A model generated the notes under the pieces. That model ran no database searches, was not told the DNA's origin, and saw only the letters and a list, made by a program, of their open reading frames with translations. From Syngnathus acus (Eukaryota; Chordata; Actinopteri; Syngnathiformes; Syngnathidae), in the NCBI RefSeq assembly GCF_901709675.1, contig NC_051100.1, forward strand, positions 5,644,001-5,708,000: a DNA stretch of 64,000 bases, given 5' to 3'. A program made the position numbers and the translations under genes. Of the stretch, positions 32,340 to 45,866 are shown piece by piece. Within the stretch, counting starts at the first letter, position 1, and the number at the start of each line of letters is the position of its first letter.

Positions 32340-35300
32340 TCTCGCTATATATTTTTATTTATTTTAATATTGATTTATTTTAATATTGATTTATTTATTT
32401 ATATTTGTATTTTTTTTTAGCTTCTCACTATATGTTTGACATATATATTCACTCTGAACACCACTAAAATATGAGCCATAGAAGAATGCAGTTTAATAAT
32501 AACAAGCAGCAATGGGGAAATCGAGCCGCATATACTGAAGGAAACTTAACATTGTAATCGTAATGACTTCATTTGTCCATTCATTGGTGTGTCACATGAT
32601 CTATGGGTTCTGATTTCTTTTCTATGTCATTGCTAAATGAGCAGACTTGATCCAAGCTAAGGGGTCATTGGCTTGACTCCTTTCTTGCCTATTTCATGTA
32701 CTGTATGCGGGCTTACAAAAGCGTCATATAAAACCACATGAGCCCCAATTTCCTCCATGGCTGATGGAATTCCCTATTAGTCGACTGCAGAACGTCTCCC
32801 AGCTGGGAGTCCCAGTTTGAAATGTGCTGCGTTAAAACCTAATGAATGTCATAATTAACTGGATATACTTTACATTTAGAATGGAATTGGCTGTTATAAA
32901 ACCATCTACCTTTTAACCCTTTACTCACCCCTGTCCCCCGTCTCATTGTCTCATTATTCAACCTGTAAGACGACATTTCCCTAGTTTGGCTCACTTTGTT
33001 TTCCCTTTGTAACTTTTTTGATTTCTTTTAATTTTTTTTTTTTTGGCTGCCATTTTTTTTCCAGCCAGAGACTGCAGGTTCCACAGCATTCCTGACACTT
33101 TTGTTAATAAATCATTGTGAAGTTAATGAAAATGGCATTCAGGCATAACCAAAATGATTGTGTTCTTTGTCATGCTAATAAAGTGAAAGATGTTCATCCA
33201 CTGGTGAATGTCTGCACATTACCAACAATTTCTGACTCTGTGTGCGCACGTGTGTGTTTGCGTGCACGTGAGTGTGTGTGTGTGCCTGTTGCAAGCATCC
33301 CCCACCATGATGCCCTCTCTCTTTCTCACCCCATCCTTGTTCTCTCACCCGCTCCTTTTTCAAAGATGAATGCTTTTGCATATTTATCCCATAGGTTATC
33401 AAGACAAATGCAAAAGGTTCCTCAAGCAGATGCTTGTGTAATATTGAATCGCTTCAAGGGAAATAAAAGGGCGATGGTCGCCGTGACTTGTTGTTGACCT
33501 CAACTTACTTAACTCTTTGCCAGCACGCCCCTTTGCACCCCAGCCTTGCTTTCCTCTCCATTTACCACCTTTGTGTCGAGGCCGTACATGCACGAGAGCG
33601 GAACTTCATTTACTTCGCAAGTTTGAAATAAATCAGACGTTGGCAGCTTCTGCCGGTGTTGTGAAGGCCAGTGAGACAGTATGCAGAATACGGCCAACTT
33701 TAAGAACTACCCAGCCTCGTGTGACATTTCATGAATTTTTCAGTTTAAGGGAAGAATAATAAGAGTACAGTCCTTCCGTTGAGAATGAAATTATGATTGC
33801 TTTCTTGTGATGTTTCCAGTGATTTATGGTGAGATTTTATTTTTTTCCACTTTATCAATGCTGAGACAATCATTCAGTTGAGCAGTGTTATTTTAAACTT
33901 TTCTTTTAGATGCATGGGCAGACAAATTGAAAAACTGAATACAACTTGCATCCAGTTACAGAAAGATTTATCGGATCAAGTACAGTTTGCTTTACTTTTG
34001 AATATAAAGAAAAATGTAAAATCATGTAGCTAATGGTGTTTAAGTGACCCCTACCCTAATCTTGTCTGCTACCTTCCCTTTTTTTTTTTTTCTTTCATAG
34101 ATTGCTCGGTCAGCCCTCAGCGCAAGAAAATAGAATGAAATATTTGATGGGTGTGGGCTTCCACAATGAAGCTGAAATCTCCATCATTATCCCGTATGCT
34201 TTTAAAAAAGCAGAGTTACTGCTATTTTACATGAATTTGTGGGCCCGCCGTTGCTATGGGGGGGTGGAATACATGTGTCAGGTTGTGCTGCTTGAGTCAC
34301 TTGTATTTTCACGCTCACTTTTTTATGCGCACACAAAGCAGTCAGTGATGACAATTTCACAAGTTCAGGGTGTAGAGAGCTTTATTTTTGTGTATGTAAA
34401 AAAATGTGGGGTGAAAGGGAGACGAATACAACAGCAGCATGCAAAGTATTTTTGGTGTCAAGGGAAAATGCATATGTATGTTAGTTTTGTTTTTTAATTT
34501 TGTTCAAAAGAATAAACAATCTGTCGTGTATCCGAGAATGTCGAAAACGAATGTTAATACATAGTGAATACAAATTGTTGCATGTAAAAAAGAAAAAAGA
34601 AAGGATGGCGATATAGTATAATGAATAGAAATTGTATTGGATTTAAAGAAAAGAAAAAAAGAAAGGAAGGCGATATCCAATGAAAGCAGTCAAAAGATTG
34701 GCTTTGCTGTGTTCTAACAAGAAGCGGCAGCAGTGCGAATAAAGATTTCTTTTGTGTGAACCGTTGTCGCCTTGGACATATTTGTGTGTGCGAGCACGTC
34801 GTGTGTGTGTGTATGTGTGATCTTGGACATGGTAGCTTAGGGGGACATCTGTTCGCCTGGAGGAGGGGGCAGATTCATGTCGTGTGTTTGGGCACTTGGT
34901 GGGGGCCACAAGGGATCTCAGAGTAAGACACAAACACACGGGCCCAAATGGCAGTGCTGGCAGTTTCTTTCAAGAGGTCATGCTGGAGCAGGTAACTGCA
35001 GGCAGGGGCAGGGGCCACAAAAACAACAACACTTCACTTAAGCCCAATTAAAGAGGGTCCGGGGCTTGAATCTGGGCAATATGCTTCACATACATCACTG
35101 GTTGGTTTCACACATTTTCACTCAGTAGCTGCATCCATTTCTGGGTGGTGGTGTCATTGCGCTGTCACGGTTCAATCAAGTGTGGGGCTAATTCTTATCT
35201 GGTTGACGACCGTGTCCTCCTCTGCCACTCCTCTAGAATTGATAAGTCCTACTGCCAGTTTTTACCTTATGGTGATTTAAAAAAAAAAGAAAAAAACGAA

Positions 35301-38300
35301 AAACAAAGAAAACAAACTGGTCCTCATTGGCCCAGCACATGCAGTTTTGTCAGTATAGGTCCACACTTTAAAGCCATGTGCCAAGTCTCCTTCCTCCCTC
35401 AACAAACCATGCCATCCCAAACACAGCAGAGGAGGTCAGGGTGTGAAGAAGGTTGGGATTGGCCCGAGGTGCTGAGTTTTGGACAGTTTTTTTGTCAGCT
35501 TTCAAACACGGGTTACGAGACGGGGAGGGGCAGGGGTTATAGCTTCGGGAAGCTAGTAGTGAGGGCACAGCAGCAGAAACCTCCTCCTCATTTAAAAAAC
35601 ACTCTCCCTCCATGAGATGAGAGACCTCCTTTGTGAAACACAAGGGCAGGAAATGCAAAGACCGGCCAACATTTCCACCAAGCAAGAAGTGGGGAAAGGT
35701 TGTCAAAAGTTCCGGCAAACAACTCCAACGGAGGCAGACATCGCCCCAAACCACTCATGAGAGGTCATCTTTTTCTTTCCCATTTATACTACTTGCCTCC
35801 ACACAGCTGAGGTTGTGGCACAGAAAGGTCCCGGACTGCCGCTACCTCGAGCATTCACAAACTCCAGTGTGGCCAGGATGAAAGGTAGTTGGAGGGGAGC
35901 GGGCTGTACCAAGCTTGCGTTGTATTGATGTTGGAGAAAATGAACTGACTCCTCATTGATCCACAGACAAAAAAAAAAAATGTAGAAATAGAAACAGTAA
36001 ATCTGGCTGCCTTGACTAACTGCTTAATGGTGACCATTTCTTCCCTTAGTTCCACTCCTTTGTTCTTTGTTTTCTCCTTCTACTATGTAAACTGGGCCAG
36101 CAGTCCTACATTGATGTTTCTTGTGGGTTGTAAAGCATTCCCAAACTGTATCCGCTTCTTTTGTTCTCCTGTAGATGAGGAATGTAATGGTTCCCGGATC
36201 AATAGTGTAGGCCTGAGTAACTCCTCTTGTTGGTAGTGACAGTAAAGCAATAAGTAGACCACACTGGCCTTGGTTGTGTATATGCCATCTCTCCAGACAA
36301 CTGCGGTAAAAGGTGACAACTGGATGACGGACATTTTTAATCATCCTTCATATTCCTGCATAGGATTCCATATTGTGATTTATTGATTCATAAAAACCAA
36401 AATCATAAAAACAAGAAGTTTTGCTAAACTTCAAGCCTCATGTGATCATTAGCATGCTAGAAAAAAATCTCCGCCAGACAAAATAAAAGGGATTTTGGAA
36501 TGACCACTAGCTGCTCGACTAATGACTCATCACAGATGTTAACTTTATTTAAGTCTTCTCTTTTTGTGTTCTTCTTCTCTTAACGCACCTGTTTGAATTT
36601 GGAATAAGTAAATGACCTCAACAACAGATCTTGAAGAAGCCGATCATATAGTGTGACGTCCTTGACAAGGCATAGAATCCTTGAGAAAATTCCAAGGTTT
36701 TCCAGAATAGAATTAACAAATGATCAGGTTTCTTCCTGCTGGTCACCACAAGATGTTGAAAGCCTCAAGTAATCAGGATTTAAGATGTAATAGACATTCC
36801 TAGTCAGACATGGCAGAGAGGGGAAAAACACAGATAGAGCAGCTAAATGTCAACAATCAACAATCACGTGATTGACAGGAACCCCGTGGCACGGGTGCCC
36901 CCGGGACTAGGCCTGATTGTTAAATCATTAAATGATGCAAAGCCCCTGTCTTCACCAAAGCATAGCACAATAATCAAATAGTGTTTTTTTGCCTACCATG
37001 TCGTATGTACATCATTTCTCATCAGATGCTCCTTAACCCATCCACGCCCTGGACATGTTTTGTGACAAGAATTGCCCAGCTCAGCAAAAGAGGATGCTAT
37101 TATAACCTTGTTCACAACTACAGTGAAAATGTCTCTTCCTTTAGGAATTTAAATATGGCTGCAATACAATTTTAATATTCTTGAAGCAGTTTTCAATTTG
37201 ATGTATGCAGAGTATCCATTTAAGATAATCAGATTTTTAAAATGTGAATGTAATTTTGCCAGCAGTAGGATTACAGGATGTTAATATTTTACAGCTTATA
37301 TGCAATGTGCACGAAAAATTATTTTCATATATGATCGTGATAAAGTGATTTGGATGTCATTTAAATTGTCAAGGCTTAGCTGACTGAGCCTTTTGTTTTC
37401 ATTTTAGCAATTGTGCTAACACTGCTAACACTAGAGGAAAGTTGTAATCCTCACTTGTTTTTCTTTTTAATTGGCCATACGCTGTAGGGCATGGTGAGCC
37501 AAGTAACAGCTTGTTCTTTGAGCGTGCAAAACAATAACATTTGTGTTTTGACTATTGTTACTGCAGCTTAGCACTCACAGTTGGGATTATCAGTTAATTA
37601 ATGTCTGAATGAATGTGTCCTTAAAGTTTTATTAAAAAAAAAAAAATTCCTGGGAGCTGCGTAGGCAATTCTTTTAAGCAGACATGCTGTGGTCAAACCA
37701 AATAGTTTTTTTCTCATCAGTTATACAGCCAATCATGACATACTACATGATATTAGATGATATAATATAATGATATGATATGTGAGATGTGTGAATAGGA
37801 CACTATTTAGGAAGAAATCATTGTATTGCGTTGTCCAGTACAAACAGGACTATGTCAAATTAAAAATAATAATTATAATAATTCTTATTAATTTTACCTG
37901 TAAAATGTCCGAGTGCTTCTTGTATTTTTTTGGCAGACCATTGTTTTAATCACGGAGTGTACTGAGGAGCACGTCCAATTTGATTTGCTGGTATATTCAA
38001 ACTTAGAAAGAAGTAGGAAGGGGAAGGAAATGAGATGTAATTGTAATTAGTAATGGAGCAGGCTCTGTCATTTCTCAACGGAGTTTGCGCGTCACCTGCT
38101 GTGCGTGTGTGTGTGCATGCGCATGTCCATGTACCTGAACGAACCAAAGTGTGAGACAAGCAAGCTCTTCTACCTTAACTATGAATCCTACCTGTCCGCC
38201 ACCTCGCTCCAGGCTGAAGTAGCTAGTTAGCATATGTAGCACCATCCGCACGTGTTTACCCCGCGTCACTTCGTGTGTATGCCGGCACGGGGACGTGCAC

Positions 38301-38360
38301 GTGTGCTTGAGCGTGCAGGCCTCATCTCAAGTCTCACCGGAGACTTGTTGTCTAAGATTA
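32340..38360. other. Intergenic DNA without recognised genes
   Basis: Features seen are a TTTATTTTAATATTGA direct repeat near 32360-32400, an imperfect TG tract at 33239-33285 and TG-rich DNA near 34790-34818. Several 60-150-codon open frames (for example 35145-35615) have no start context, splice signal or recognisable family. Confidence 0.55.
33239..33285 (+). repeat. Imperfect (TG)n tract
   Basis: GTGTG runs interrupted by CGCACG and CGTGCACG. Confidence 0.9.
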
Positions 38361-38369
38361 ATGAAGGTC

Positions 38370-38560
38370 ACCAGAATCCTCCAAAGTATTCCGATAATTA
38401 AGGCTTTGTTTATCAAAAACAAGTTATATTAAGAGTAAAAAGATTCATGGTAATTATTCATAATCTTAACAATTCAAGTGTAGCCACCTCATTTGTGCCT
38501 TTAATTCTTCTTGTTAATGTTTTGCATAAATCTGCATAATTACTTGAGTTGCCTGTTGTA
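38370..38560. promoter_or_regulatory. Candidate conserved non-coding element
   Basis: The block contains CCGATAATTAAGGC, TTGTTTATCAAAAAC (forkhead-like), GGTAATTATTCATAATC, GCCTTTAATTC and CTGCATAATTACTTGAG. Closely spaced homeodomain cores without low complexity suggest a developmental enhancer. This is unverified. Confidence 0.4.
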
Positions 38561-39251
38561 TTTTTGACAGCCACTCAGTTCGTGTGCACTAAAGTGTATC
38601 AAATGTGCTGCGCCCTGCATACTTAAAAAGTGACTGCATGGTTAGAGCTACGCGGCATATTTCAGCCATCAAACCTGCTGCGCGTGGTTGAAATGCGCAC
38701 AGAGAATCGGGTGTTTTCTATCAAAGGGACTAAATGAATGCTTCTGGTTGTGATGGTTAAAATTAAGGCTTTCGTGAGTAGCCAGAATCCCATTCTAAAA
38801 TACAGGGAAATGCAATTGTGTTTAAAAGGATAAAGAAAAAAAAATACTCATGTTTATGTCTGCAAATACCAACATACGTACGTTGACGAAACCAGGATCC
38901 CATTCTGTTCTGTTATCAAACATATTAATGCTCTCTCATCAGTGTGCAAATGAGCTGGTTACTTTTAGCGCATATAAATAAATACAGTCATCACATCACT
39001 CAGTTGAATGAATGAATGCTACCTTGGCTTAAGAAATACACTACCCCATATGCAATCAATAAAGTTGCATGATAATGATTTGCCCTTACAAAATGCAAAG
39101 ACTTAGCTTGTGATGACATTTGTAGTATTGTGGTTTTAAGCGTTTGTATTATTGTACCACTGCCATCATGTCATAAAAGGCGGATGGCCACTTTTTAATA
39201 TCCAAGAAATTTAAGCTCACATCTTGTGTTGGACGTTGTATTGCACAATTT

Positions 39252-39275
39252 CCCTAACCCTAACCCTAACCCTAA
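39252..39275 (-). repeat. Short interstitial telomere-type repeat, (TTAGGG)4
   Basis: The plus strand reads four CCCTAA units (39252-39275), the C-rich strand of the vertebrate telomere repeat. It is too short to be a fusion relic and more likely marks telomerase-mediated or micro-insertion repair. Confidence 0.95.
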
Positions 39276-39294
39276 ACAGTACATAGGGATTGCT

Positions 39295-39310
39295 CCACCA
39301 GATGGCACTG
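39295..39310 (+). promoter_or_regulatory. CTCF-type motif
   Basis: CCACCAGATGGCACTG fits the vertebrate CTCF core consensus CCASYAGRKGGCRSY at every position. It lies 20 bp after the telomere-type repeat. A single motif match does not prove occupancy. Confidence 0.45.
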
Positions 39311-39330
39311 ATTTTCTTCTATTTTTATGA

Positions 39331-39352
39331 TTTTTTTTTTTTTTTTTTTTTT
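39331..39352 (+). repeat. Poly-T tract, 22 bp
   Basis: T22, with a second T-rich run at about 39401-39425. Confidence 0.95.
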
Positions 39353-40059
39353 AAATATCTAATGCAGAGCGGTGATTTGATTGTGATAAAATATAAATAC
39401 ACTTTTTTTATCTTTTTTTTTTTTTAAAAGCCAGAGAATGGTTTGTAGCGCCGATTTCCACACATTTATAGAGAAAGAGTCTGGCCCGATACAGCAGTAT
39501 GACATGAGTGATTAAGTTTACCCCCAGCCTCTTTCATTGTTACGCTGTCAGTCGTGTTATTTAGCATGCACCAGACATGGACAGCAACGCTTATGTGCCA
39601 GGGCGCTAGTTGATGGTCTTAATAAACACGGACGCATGGAGTGAGCTACGAGGTCAACAATGTTTGGATTCCATTTGCAGGGTAGAACGGTCATACATTA
39701 ATTGACACATTAACTTAAGATTGTATTGCCTTTCAGTAAATTTAAATGTATTTGTGCAAAATGTCTTCATATTTATATGCATAGTGCTGGCGAAAGCATC
39801 TGCCCATACTAAGTCACACTTCTCTGCATACTCAGTCCTCCATGCAGGCCTCTTGCTTCTGCTCAGAGAGCCATGTGGCACGGATTTAATTGAAAGTGTC
39901 TGAGAAGGTAAAGTTAACAATGAGAGGGAGTCAAAGGAGCAGAGGTAGAGACACAAAGAGAGAGCGCGAGGAGTTAAACAAAAAAAAGGAAAGTCTCAAC
40001 TTTCTTTAATTATGTTTACCCAACAGGGTTTGCGTCCTCATCTAAATAGCATAAACATC

Positions 40060-40630
40060 TGGCCATGGCACGCCACAAGCATGACGGCAGTAGTCAAGCA
40101 AATCTTGTGGAAAATAATGAAATTAGATCCCTGGTGCTGTGACAGTGGAAGGGCAGACGACATTCACTCCATGTTAATAAAATTGCCATGAATGACTGAC
40201 TACAATTAGGAAATTGTCAGTGGCAGTGGTGAACTTTTGCAACACGCCAGTGTTTGCATCATTCGATTAAAGCAGCAATTTAGACTTGTTTATTTGTGCC
40301 TACTGTGGCTTTTATTAATTGTGACCTGTCGGTGATTGGCCTGCGATTAAACCAGTCACATATAATGTGGCTGATGGTGTGGGATGGATTGGTGGGCAGG
40401 CTGATGGACTTTTCTTTTTTTTTTTTAATTATCATTATTTTTGTTGTTCATCACATCATTATCCTGCCAGCGAGTCTGACAGGATGGAACTTGATTATGC
40501 GTGCTTATTAATTAAGGTATTGAAGCAGCTTAGATCTGGTTCTGATACACAAAAGAAAGCGACTTTGATTATTCAAACAATAAATAGCACTGAGTTTTTA
40601 ACGCTCAATTTACGATTTGGGTTTTAAGAT
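40060..40630. promoter_or_regulatory. Candidate conserved non-coding region
   Basis: Two enhancer-like stretches (about 40060-40350 and 40480-40630) flank a T-rich spacer at about 40410-40445. They carry CCATGTTAATAAAATTGCC, CTACAATTAGGAAATTG, TTTTATTAATTGTGACC, TGCTTATTAATTAAGG and TTGATTATTCAAACAATAA. The function is inferred from motif texture. Confidence 0.35.
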
Positions 40631-41057
40631 GTAAAGACTACATTGATAAGACTGAAGACGAGTGTAACCAACACGACAAGCAGAAAGCTGATTGAAGCTG
40701 AGAGAAGGTGGAAAAATGACCTTCTTAAAACAGTGATGCTAGCCAAGACAAGCATTTAGAATGTCTTGAAAAAGAAAGAAAACATTGGTGAACTCGATGA
40801 CAGACATCGAAGGCCAGACAGCAGTTCATGGCAGGAACACAAAAACCGTGAGTGGGAGCAGCAATAAAGCCCATAAGGCTAAAGAGAATGTTTCACAATC
40901 CTACTTTTAGTTTTCATGAAGAGAAATATAGGTACATGTAAATGATTGCAAGAAAGGTAGGGCTGGAATTTACCAAAAACAGTACAGAGACAAACTTGAG
41001 GGACCGATGAGAGAAACCAAAGGGGATGTAACTTCTATTTTGGGCAAGTTTTAGATT

Positions 41058-41490
41058 AAAGTCAAAGTCAAAGTCAAAGTCAGCTTTATTGTCAATCCCT
41101 TCATATGTCAAGACACACAAAGAAACCGAAATTCCGTTTCCTCCATCCCACGGTGACGAGACATACAAGTAGGCGACACAATACAAAAACAAGAAGGCAC
41201 AACCATAAATAATAAATAATAACTAAATAAAATAAAATGAGCGATGAATAAAAACAGACCAATAACCCATTGAACATGAGGGGCAAAACCGAGCCAGTGA
41301 GCATACAGCAAGAACAGGACGCTACGCTGAAAGGGGGAGCGAGTTCAGGATCCTAACAGCCTGGAGTACGAAGCTGTTGGAAAGTCTGGTGGTGCGGGAG
41401 CGCAGGCTCCTGTACCGCCTCCCAGAGGGCAGAAGCTCAAACAAAGAGTGAGCGGGGTGACTCACATCCCTCACAATCATAGTAAGATTA
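41058..41490 (-). mobile_element. LINE 3' region with (GACTTT)n tail, copy 1
   Basis: Read on the minus strand the block ends TTGACAATAAAGCTGACTTT followed by further GACTTT units (41058-41082). Upstream comes a CACCGTGGGATGG-type segment, then CTCCAGGCTGTTAGGATCC and a GC-rich part matching the fish pattern of rank-ordered 'tctggtggtgcgg...ctcctgtaccgcct' repeats. The same order appears on the plus strand at about 61705-62030, so two copies of one family are present in opposite orientation. It is probably a CR1/L2/Rex1-type non-LTR element, 5'-truncated. The family name is uncertain. Confidence 0.75.
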
Positions 41491-42935
41491 GTAATCTTTA
41501 TGAATGTTGTAAGACTTGATAGCAGAAATAGAAGGTTTTAGACCGGTAACCAGATCAATATTCAGACTTAATCTGTCTAGAGCAAACATTTTAGAGTCGT
41601 GAAGGGAGTAACACGACATGACCTAAAAAAGGCTACGATAAAAATCACAGTTATTGACAGTTTCCATTTTTACTTCATTTTGCGTATTGCCATCTTATTT
41701 TTCAGCATTTGTTTTCATTTTTTTTAATTCTCACATTTATTTTTTTTACTTATTTTTATTTATTATTATTTTGGTGGCCAGTTGGGGGGGGTGTAAATAG
41801 CATTTTGTCGGTGGTGTCTACACATATTCAAGATTTTTTCCAGAACAAAATGCATTTCTAAACTTTATGATGAAGCTTCATGACAAGAGCAGCCACATCA
41901 TGGGCTCGCTCTCGCCGTGTGCTTCGCGGACGAGCGGGAGTGAAAAAAAAAAAAGCGCAACTTCATAACTTGCATGCACGCGCGCAAAACCTCTTTTGGA
42001 AAACTGTGTTACCATACCTTATTGGTGCTCTGGGATAAATAGCTTCAAATGCTTCTTCTCATTATCATCTTAACTCTGTAAGTCGAGTGTTCTCCATTTC
42101 CAGTTCACTTAGCAAATTTGAAGTACTATCTCCCTACCCTGCTTTTCCACCCACTGTAGATTGGGGCTGTGTTTACTTTCCCTCCTCATGGAGGCAAGGG
42201 ATGCATCACATTTGGGGAAATGAGTTGTCATTTCAGGAGGTAATAATGGATTTCAGTCCGAGAGCTCGACAAACAAGACCGGGAGAGTCAGTATATACAT
42301 TGTGCATGTTTATAGTCAGTCAACCTGTACAAATACGTCAGTACCAATGAGGCAGCAGTGATGGATTCAACTGTGGCGCCTGGTCGGGGGCAGGATATAC
42401 CACGGCAAGACACCTTCAATCTTCAAAGCTGGTTCAGTTGGAGGTAAAGGTTTCCATCTCTGTTGTCAGATTGGATTTGTATTTTTACTGCTGCTATATA
42501 TTTGCAGAACAACCATGTTTTACCTTAAATCTTGGCTGCCCCTCAGATTAAAATTTTATGCTGACTTGAAATATCTTTTTGGTCTTTTGGCTGGAGTAGG
42601 GGAAGTTCCACTCTTGCCTGCCAAAGAAGATGATCCTTGTCTGGCCTCAATTTTCACGTCAGAAACTGTGACCTTTGGACTACACAATAGTCTGTCAACC
42701 ATATTAAAACCATAAACATAAAACAGGCTGTCCTATTTCATTCCTTATTGCCAATTCTCAGAACTGCTGTGTGCGACACAGAAATGTTCTTTTTTCACTC
42801 TGGATTTATGTGAACAAACTCAGCTAATGTTTTATGGGAGTAAATATGGAAGCATCTGATGTCAGTGCGTGCAGAGCTTTTTTTTTTTTTTTTTATTATC
42901 GCTGTGCAGAGCAAGCAGCACCGTATAGTCCAAAC

Positions 42936-43090
42936 AACCATTTCACACTCACATTGACACCTATGAGCAATTTAGCATTGTAACTTTGCCCGACATGGAT
43001 ATCTTTGGAATGTGGGAGAAAGCCAAATTGCCTATAAAACCACAGTATGTAGAGAACATGCAAACTCCACACAAGAGGGCCAATCAATGG
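42936..43090 (+). repeat. Degenerate copy of a widespread fish interspersed repeat
   Basis: Blocks in order are CATTTCACACTCACATTGAC, CACCTATGAGCAATTTAGC, TTTGGAATGTGGGAGAAAGCC and GAGAACATGCAAACTCCACA. They recall a very common teleost repeat usually carried by non-LTR retrotransposons. A T17 tract precedes it. There is no intact coding frame. Confidence 0.6.
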
Positions 43091-43119
43091 AGAATGGAAT
43101 CCAGAATGATGTCTCACAT

Positions 43120-45562
43120 TTGCACAAAAAAAAAAATTGAGTCACATTTGTCCACAGTGTGAATGTAGCCTAACATTCTAGAACTAATAGGAAAGAGTTA
43201 ATGTGTTTAAAATAATCATACCAGCCCAAGGAGTTTGGTGATGGAATGGTAAAATTACTTCATTTCAAAAGCAAATTTGCCACATATACAGTGAATTACC
43301 TGTGCGATTACATTTTTGGATCATAGCGTCCATAAGTTAGCACAAATACTCAGGGGATCATTAATATGTGATATTTTGTGTTTGCAGTCAATGCAAAGAC
43401 GTGTGTGTATTGAAATGTCCATTGAGGGTGTGTCCATATCTATTGGTGTATTTGGTTCCTTGCATAGTGTGTGTGTGTACGCATGTGTGTGTTGAGACAG
43501 ATGGGTAATAGCCCCAGTGCAGAAAGCGAGGCCCTGTGTAACGTGCAGCCCTGATTGCAGACCTGATTACCTGCCATATGCTAGCTGAAGGGTTGTGGGC
43601 CAGACCAAATGAGAACAGTATGCAAACGTTAAAGCAGCGTTTTTATAGCGCAGTCATTATGCTCTCGCTTTGGCAAATGAAAATGAGCGTGGCAGGGAGG
43701 GAAAATAATGAAGTCATAAAAAACGGACGGGTCACAGTGCGTGGTCGCTATTGCCGCCACCTCCTGGCTCTAATCCCATTGGCTTGAGGGAAAGGGGGAA
43801 GGGCCCCTTGAAAAGATGGCAGTAAAGTGGAGGCTGTACCACAGGGTGTCTCTGTTCTATTGGAAAGCCTTTCAGAATGGCAGACAGACAGAAGATTGTC
43901 ATTGAAGAACAAACTTTTGTTTTCTTGGCTTGTGCTGAGATTACCTTTAGTTTTAAAATGAGTAAGAAACACAGCCATGTGTGTGTAGGTGTGTGCATGT
44001 GTGTGTGCGCTTGAGATGTGATTATGCTCCTATTAGCCTTTGCATTCTCCATTATGCATGCAGCGTAGAGGGCTAAACTGACCTTGTAAGATGATCATTG
44101 ACTCTCCTTAGAAAACACTTGTTATCCCAGGATTAACACATGCACCAATTACTACCTGTTCGTTCACCACATGAACTCAGGAAATAAAGCATTTCCTATT
44201 AGTGTTCACAAAGACAAGCCTCTCGCCTCTGTGTGCTGACAAGAGCTAAGGTACCAAACAAAAGCATTCATCATTTAGAAGCATGCTGCTTGCTCTGACG
44301 TACTAAAGACCAAAAGCGTGTAAAGCAAATCTTAAATTTTTTTATGTTAACTCAAATTTGATTTTAATCAGCTGTTGCTTTATTGTGTCAAACTCGTTTG
44401 TCGTGGGTTGCATTCTAATCATGCTTTCCTATGGAGGACCACTTAAAATGATGTGGCGGGCCTCAATTTTGACACCTATGTTCTAAAGGTTGGAGACTGT
44501 AATAAAAATGTTTATGTAAGAAAAACAGTATCCCATTTAATTCTCTCTATTGAATTACTAATGTATTTAAGACAGGCAATACAGTCATGGAAACAAAGCC
44601 AAAAAAAAAAAAAAAGCTCAAAACACTACAACTGGTTTGCGTATCACTTGAAGCAAAACAAATGAGCGAAAACACAACCTTGGGATCTGTATATTCTGTT
44701 TGATGTGTTTACACGAGGACTTTGCTGATAAAGGAACAACAAGCTCCACATGAACTTAACATTTTGGTTCTGTTTGCTCGCCTTGCTCCATGAACGTCAG
44801 CCTGAACCCAATTCAAGTTGAGACCAGGTTGAGCTGCAACCTGTTAGCTAGGATATTCAAGGGATGACTTTTGTTGCTAGGGGCTCACCATCACTTTCCT
44901 CCATCAGGAGAAAAGGGGAACTTGTGCATAATCCTGAAGCCCATTGTGGCCTACTTAGTAGGAAGAGAACATGCCTTTCCAACTGGTCGTGTCTTTGTAT
45001 GTGGGTCAGCTTCATTCAAATTCTCTTTCATTCCAGCTCCTCTTCCGACACTGTGGCCGATCATTAGCTGTAATATAGGTCACCCCAGGCTTTGTGAGGC
45101 ACCAGCCCCATTTGCATTCTTGATTCTAATGTGGTGACTGTAGGTAGTGAGGAAGTGGGGGGCTTGGGGAAAGGTGGCATCAGAAGTTAAGGCAAAGCTT
45201 TTATCACTTTTGATGAAAGGATGGGGTCACTATGGATACATGCTTAAAAGGATCGGGGTGTTTTCCCAGTGGTGGAAAGATGAAACTCTTATAGATGCAA
45301 GGTTGACTTTTACAGTAGATACACCATTTCTTCTTTACTTTATTAAGATAAAAAGAAAAGATGGGAGGATGCATCCCATGTTTGAACTAATGCTTTCATT
45401 CGTTAGCACTGTTAATGAATACAAATGACCATACTTGGACAGGCTTCTCTTCAACTTATCTCGAACAAATCAAGATGTTCCACATGTCTCATACAGTATA
45501 CCTGCCAACAAAGTAACCGACAATCAATTTTTGAGTGTTACTTATCTGTAATCACAATAATT
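43120..45562. other. Intergenic DNA left of the tandem array
   Basis: Apart from the hAT-like remnant and TG tracts (about 43465-43495 and 43978-44010), I see nothing that I can name. Open frames near 44864-45428 overlap in different frames and lack recognised similarity. Confidence 0.55.
44383..44480. mobile_element. hAT-like MITE remnant, about 98 bp
   Basis: The left end reads GTGTCAAACTCGTTTGTCGT and the right end, inverted, CATAGGTGTCAAAATTGAGG. Both are close to the CAGGGGTGTCAAACTC-type termini of fish hAT elements. A GATGTGGCGGGCC segment just inside the right end is also typical. The termini are degenerate and no 8-bp duplication is clear. Confidence 0.6.
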
Positions 45563-45836
45563 GTGGAGGGAATGGCTGAAAAAGAATAGCTACTCTGCAT
45601 CGCCTAGGTCCCGATGCATCCTCGGCCTAGTTACCTAAACTGGACTAGGGGATGTGAATATTAGGGGTAAGACTTTGGAACCTGTTCCAAGTCGCCATTT
45701 AGAGTCTAATATTAACGTGTGTGGTGCAATGTGCTGTTGCATGAGCGAGGCTAACCCTCATAGAAGACTGAGCCTGGATTAAGGTCCTTCCGCTCTGGAC
45801 CACCACACCCTGCGTGCATTGTTCCTAGAGTCGGAA

Positions 45837-45866
45837 CTCAGGGGGGCCGCATACGTACCCCCTGAG
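45837..45866. repeat. 9-bp stem hairpin present in every array unit
   Basis: CTCAGGGGG pairs with CCCCCTGAG around a 12-base loop (GCCGCATACGTA). Four short units carry CCCAGGGGG, which breaks one pair. The same structure recurs once per unit. Confidence 0.85.

Noticed and set aside
35145-35754. Overlapping open frames of 156 and 128 codons on opposite strands
   Set aside because: Neither shows a recognised domain, biased codon use, or splice and start context. The length is possible by chance in 54 kb of DNA.
45680-45705. GGAACCTGTTCC-type palindrome in each unit as a steroid-receptor response element
   Set aside because: The spacing is two bases rather than three, and it is one of several hairpins in the unit, so it is more likely structural.
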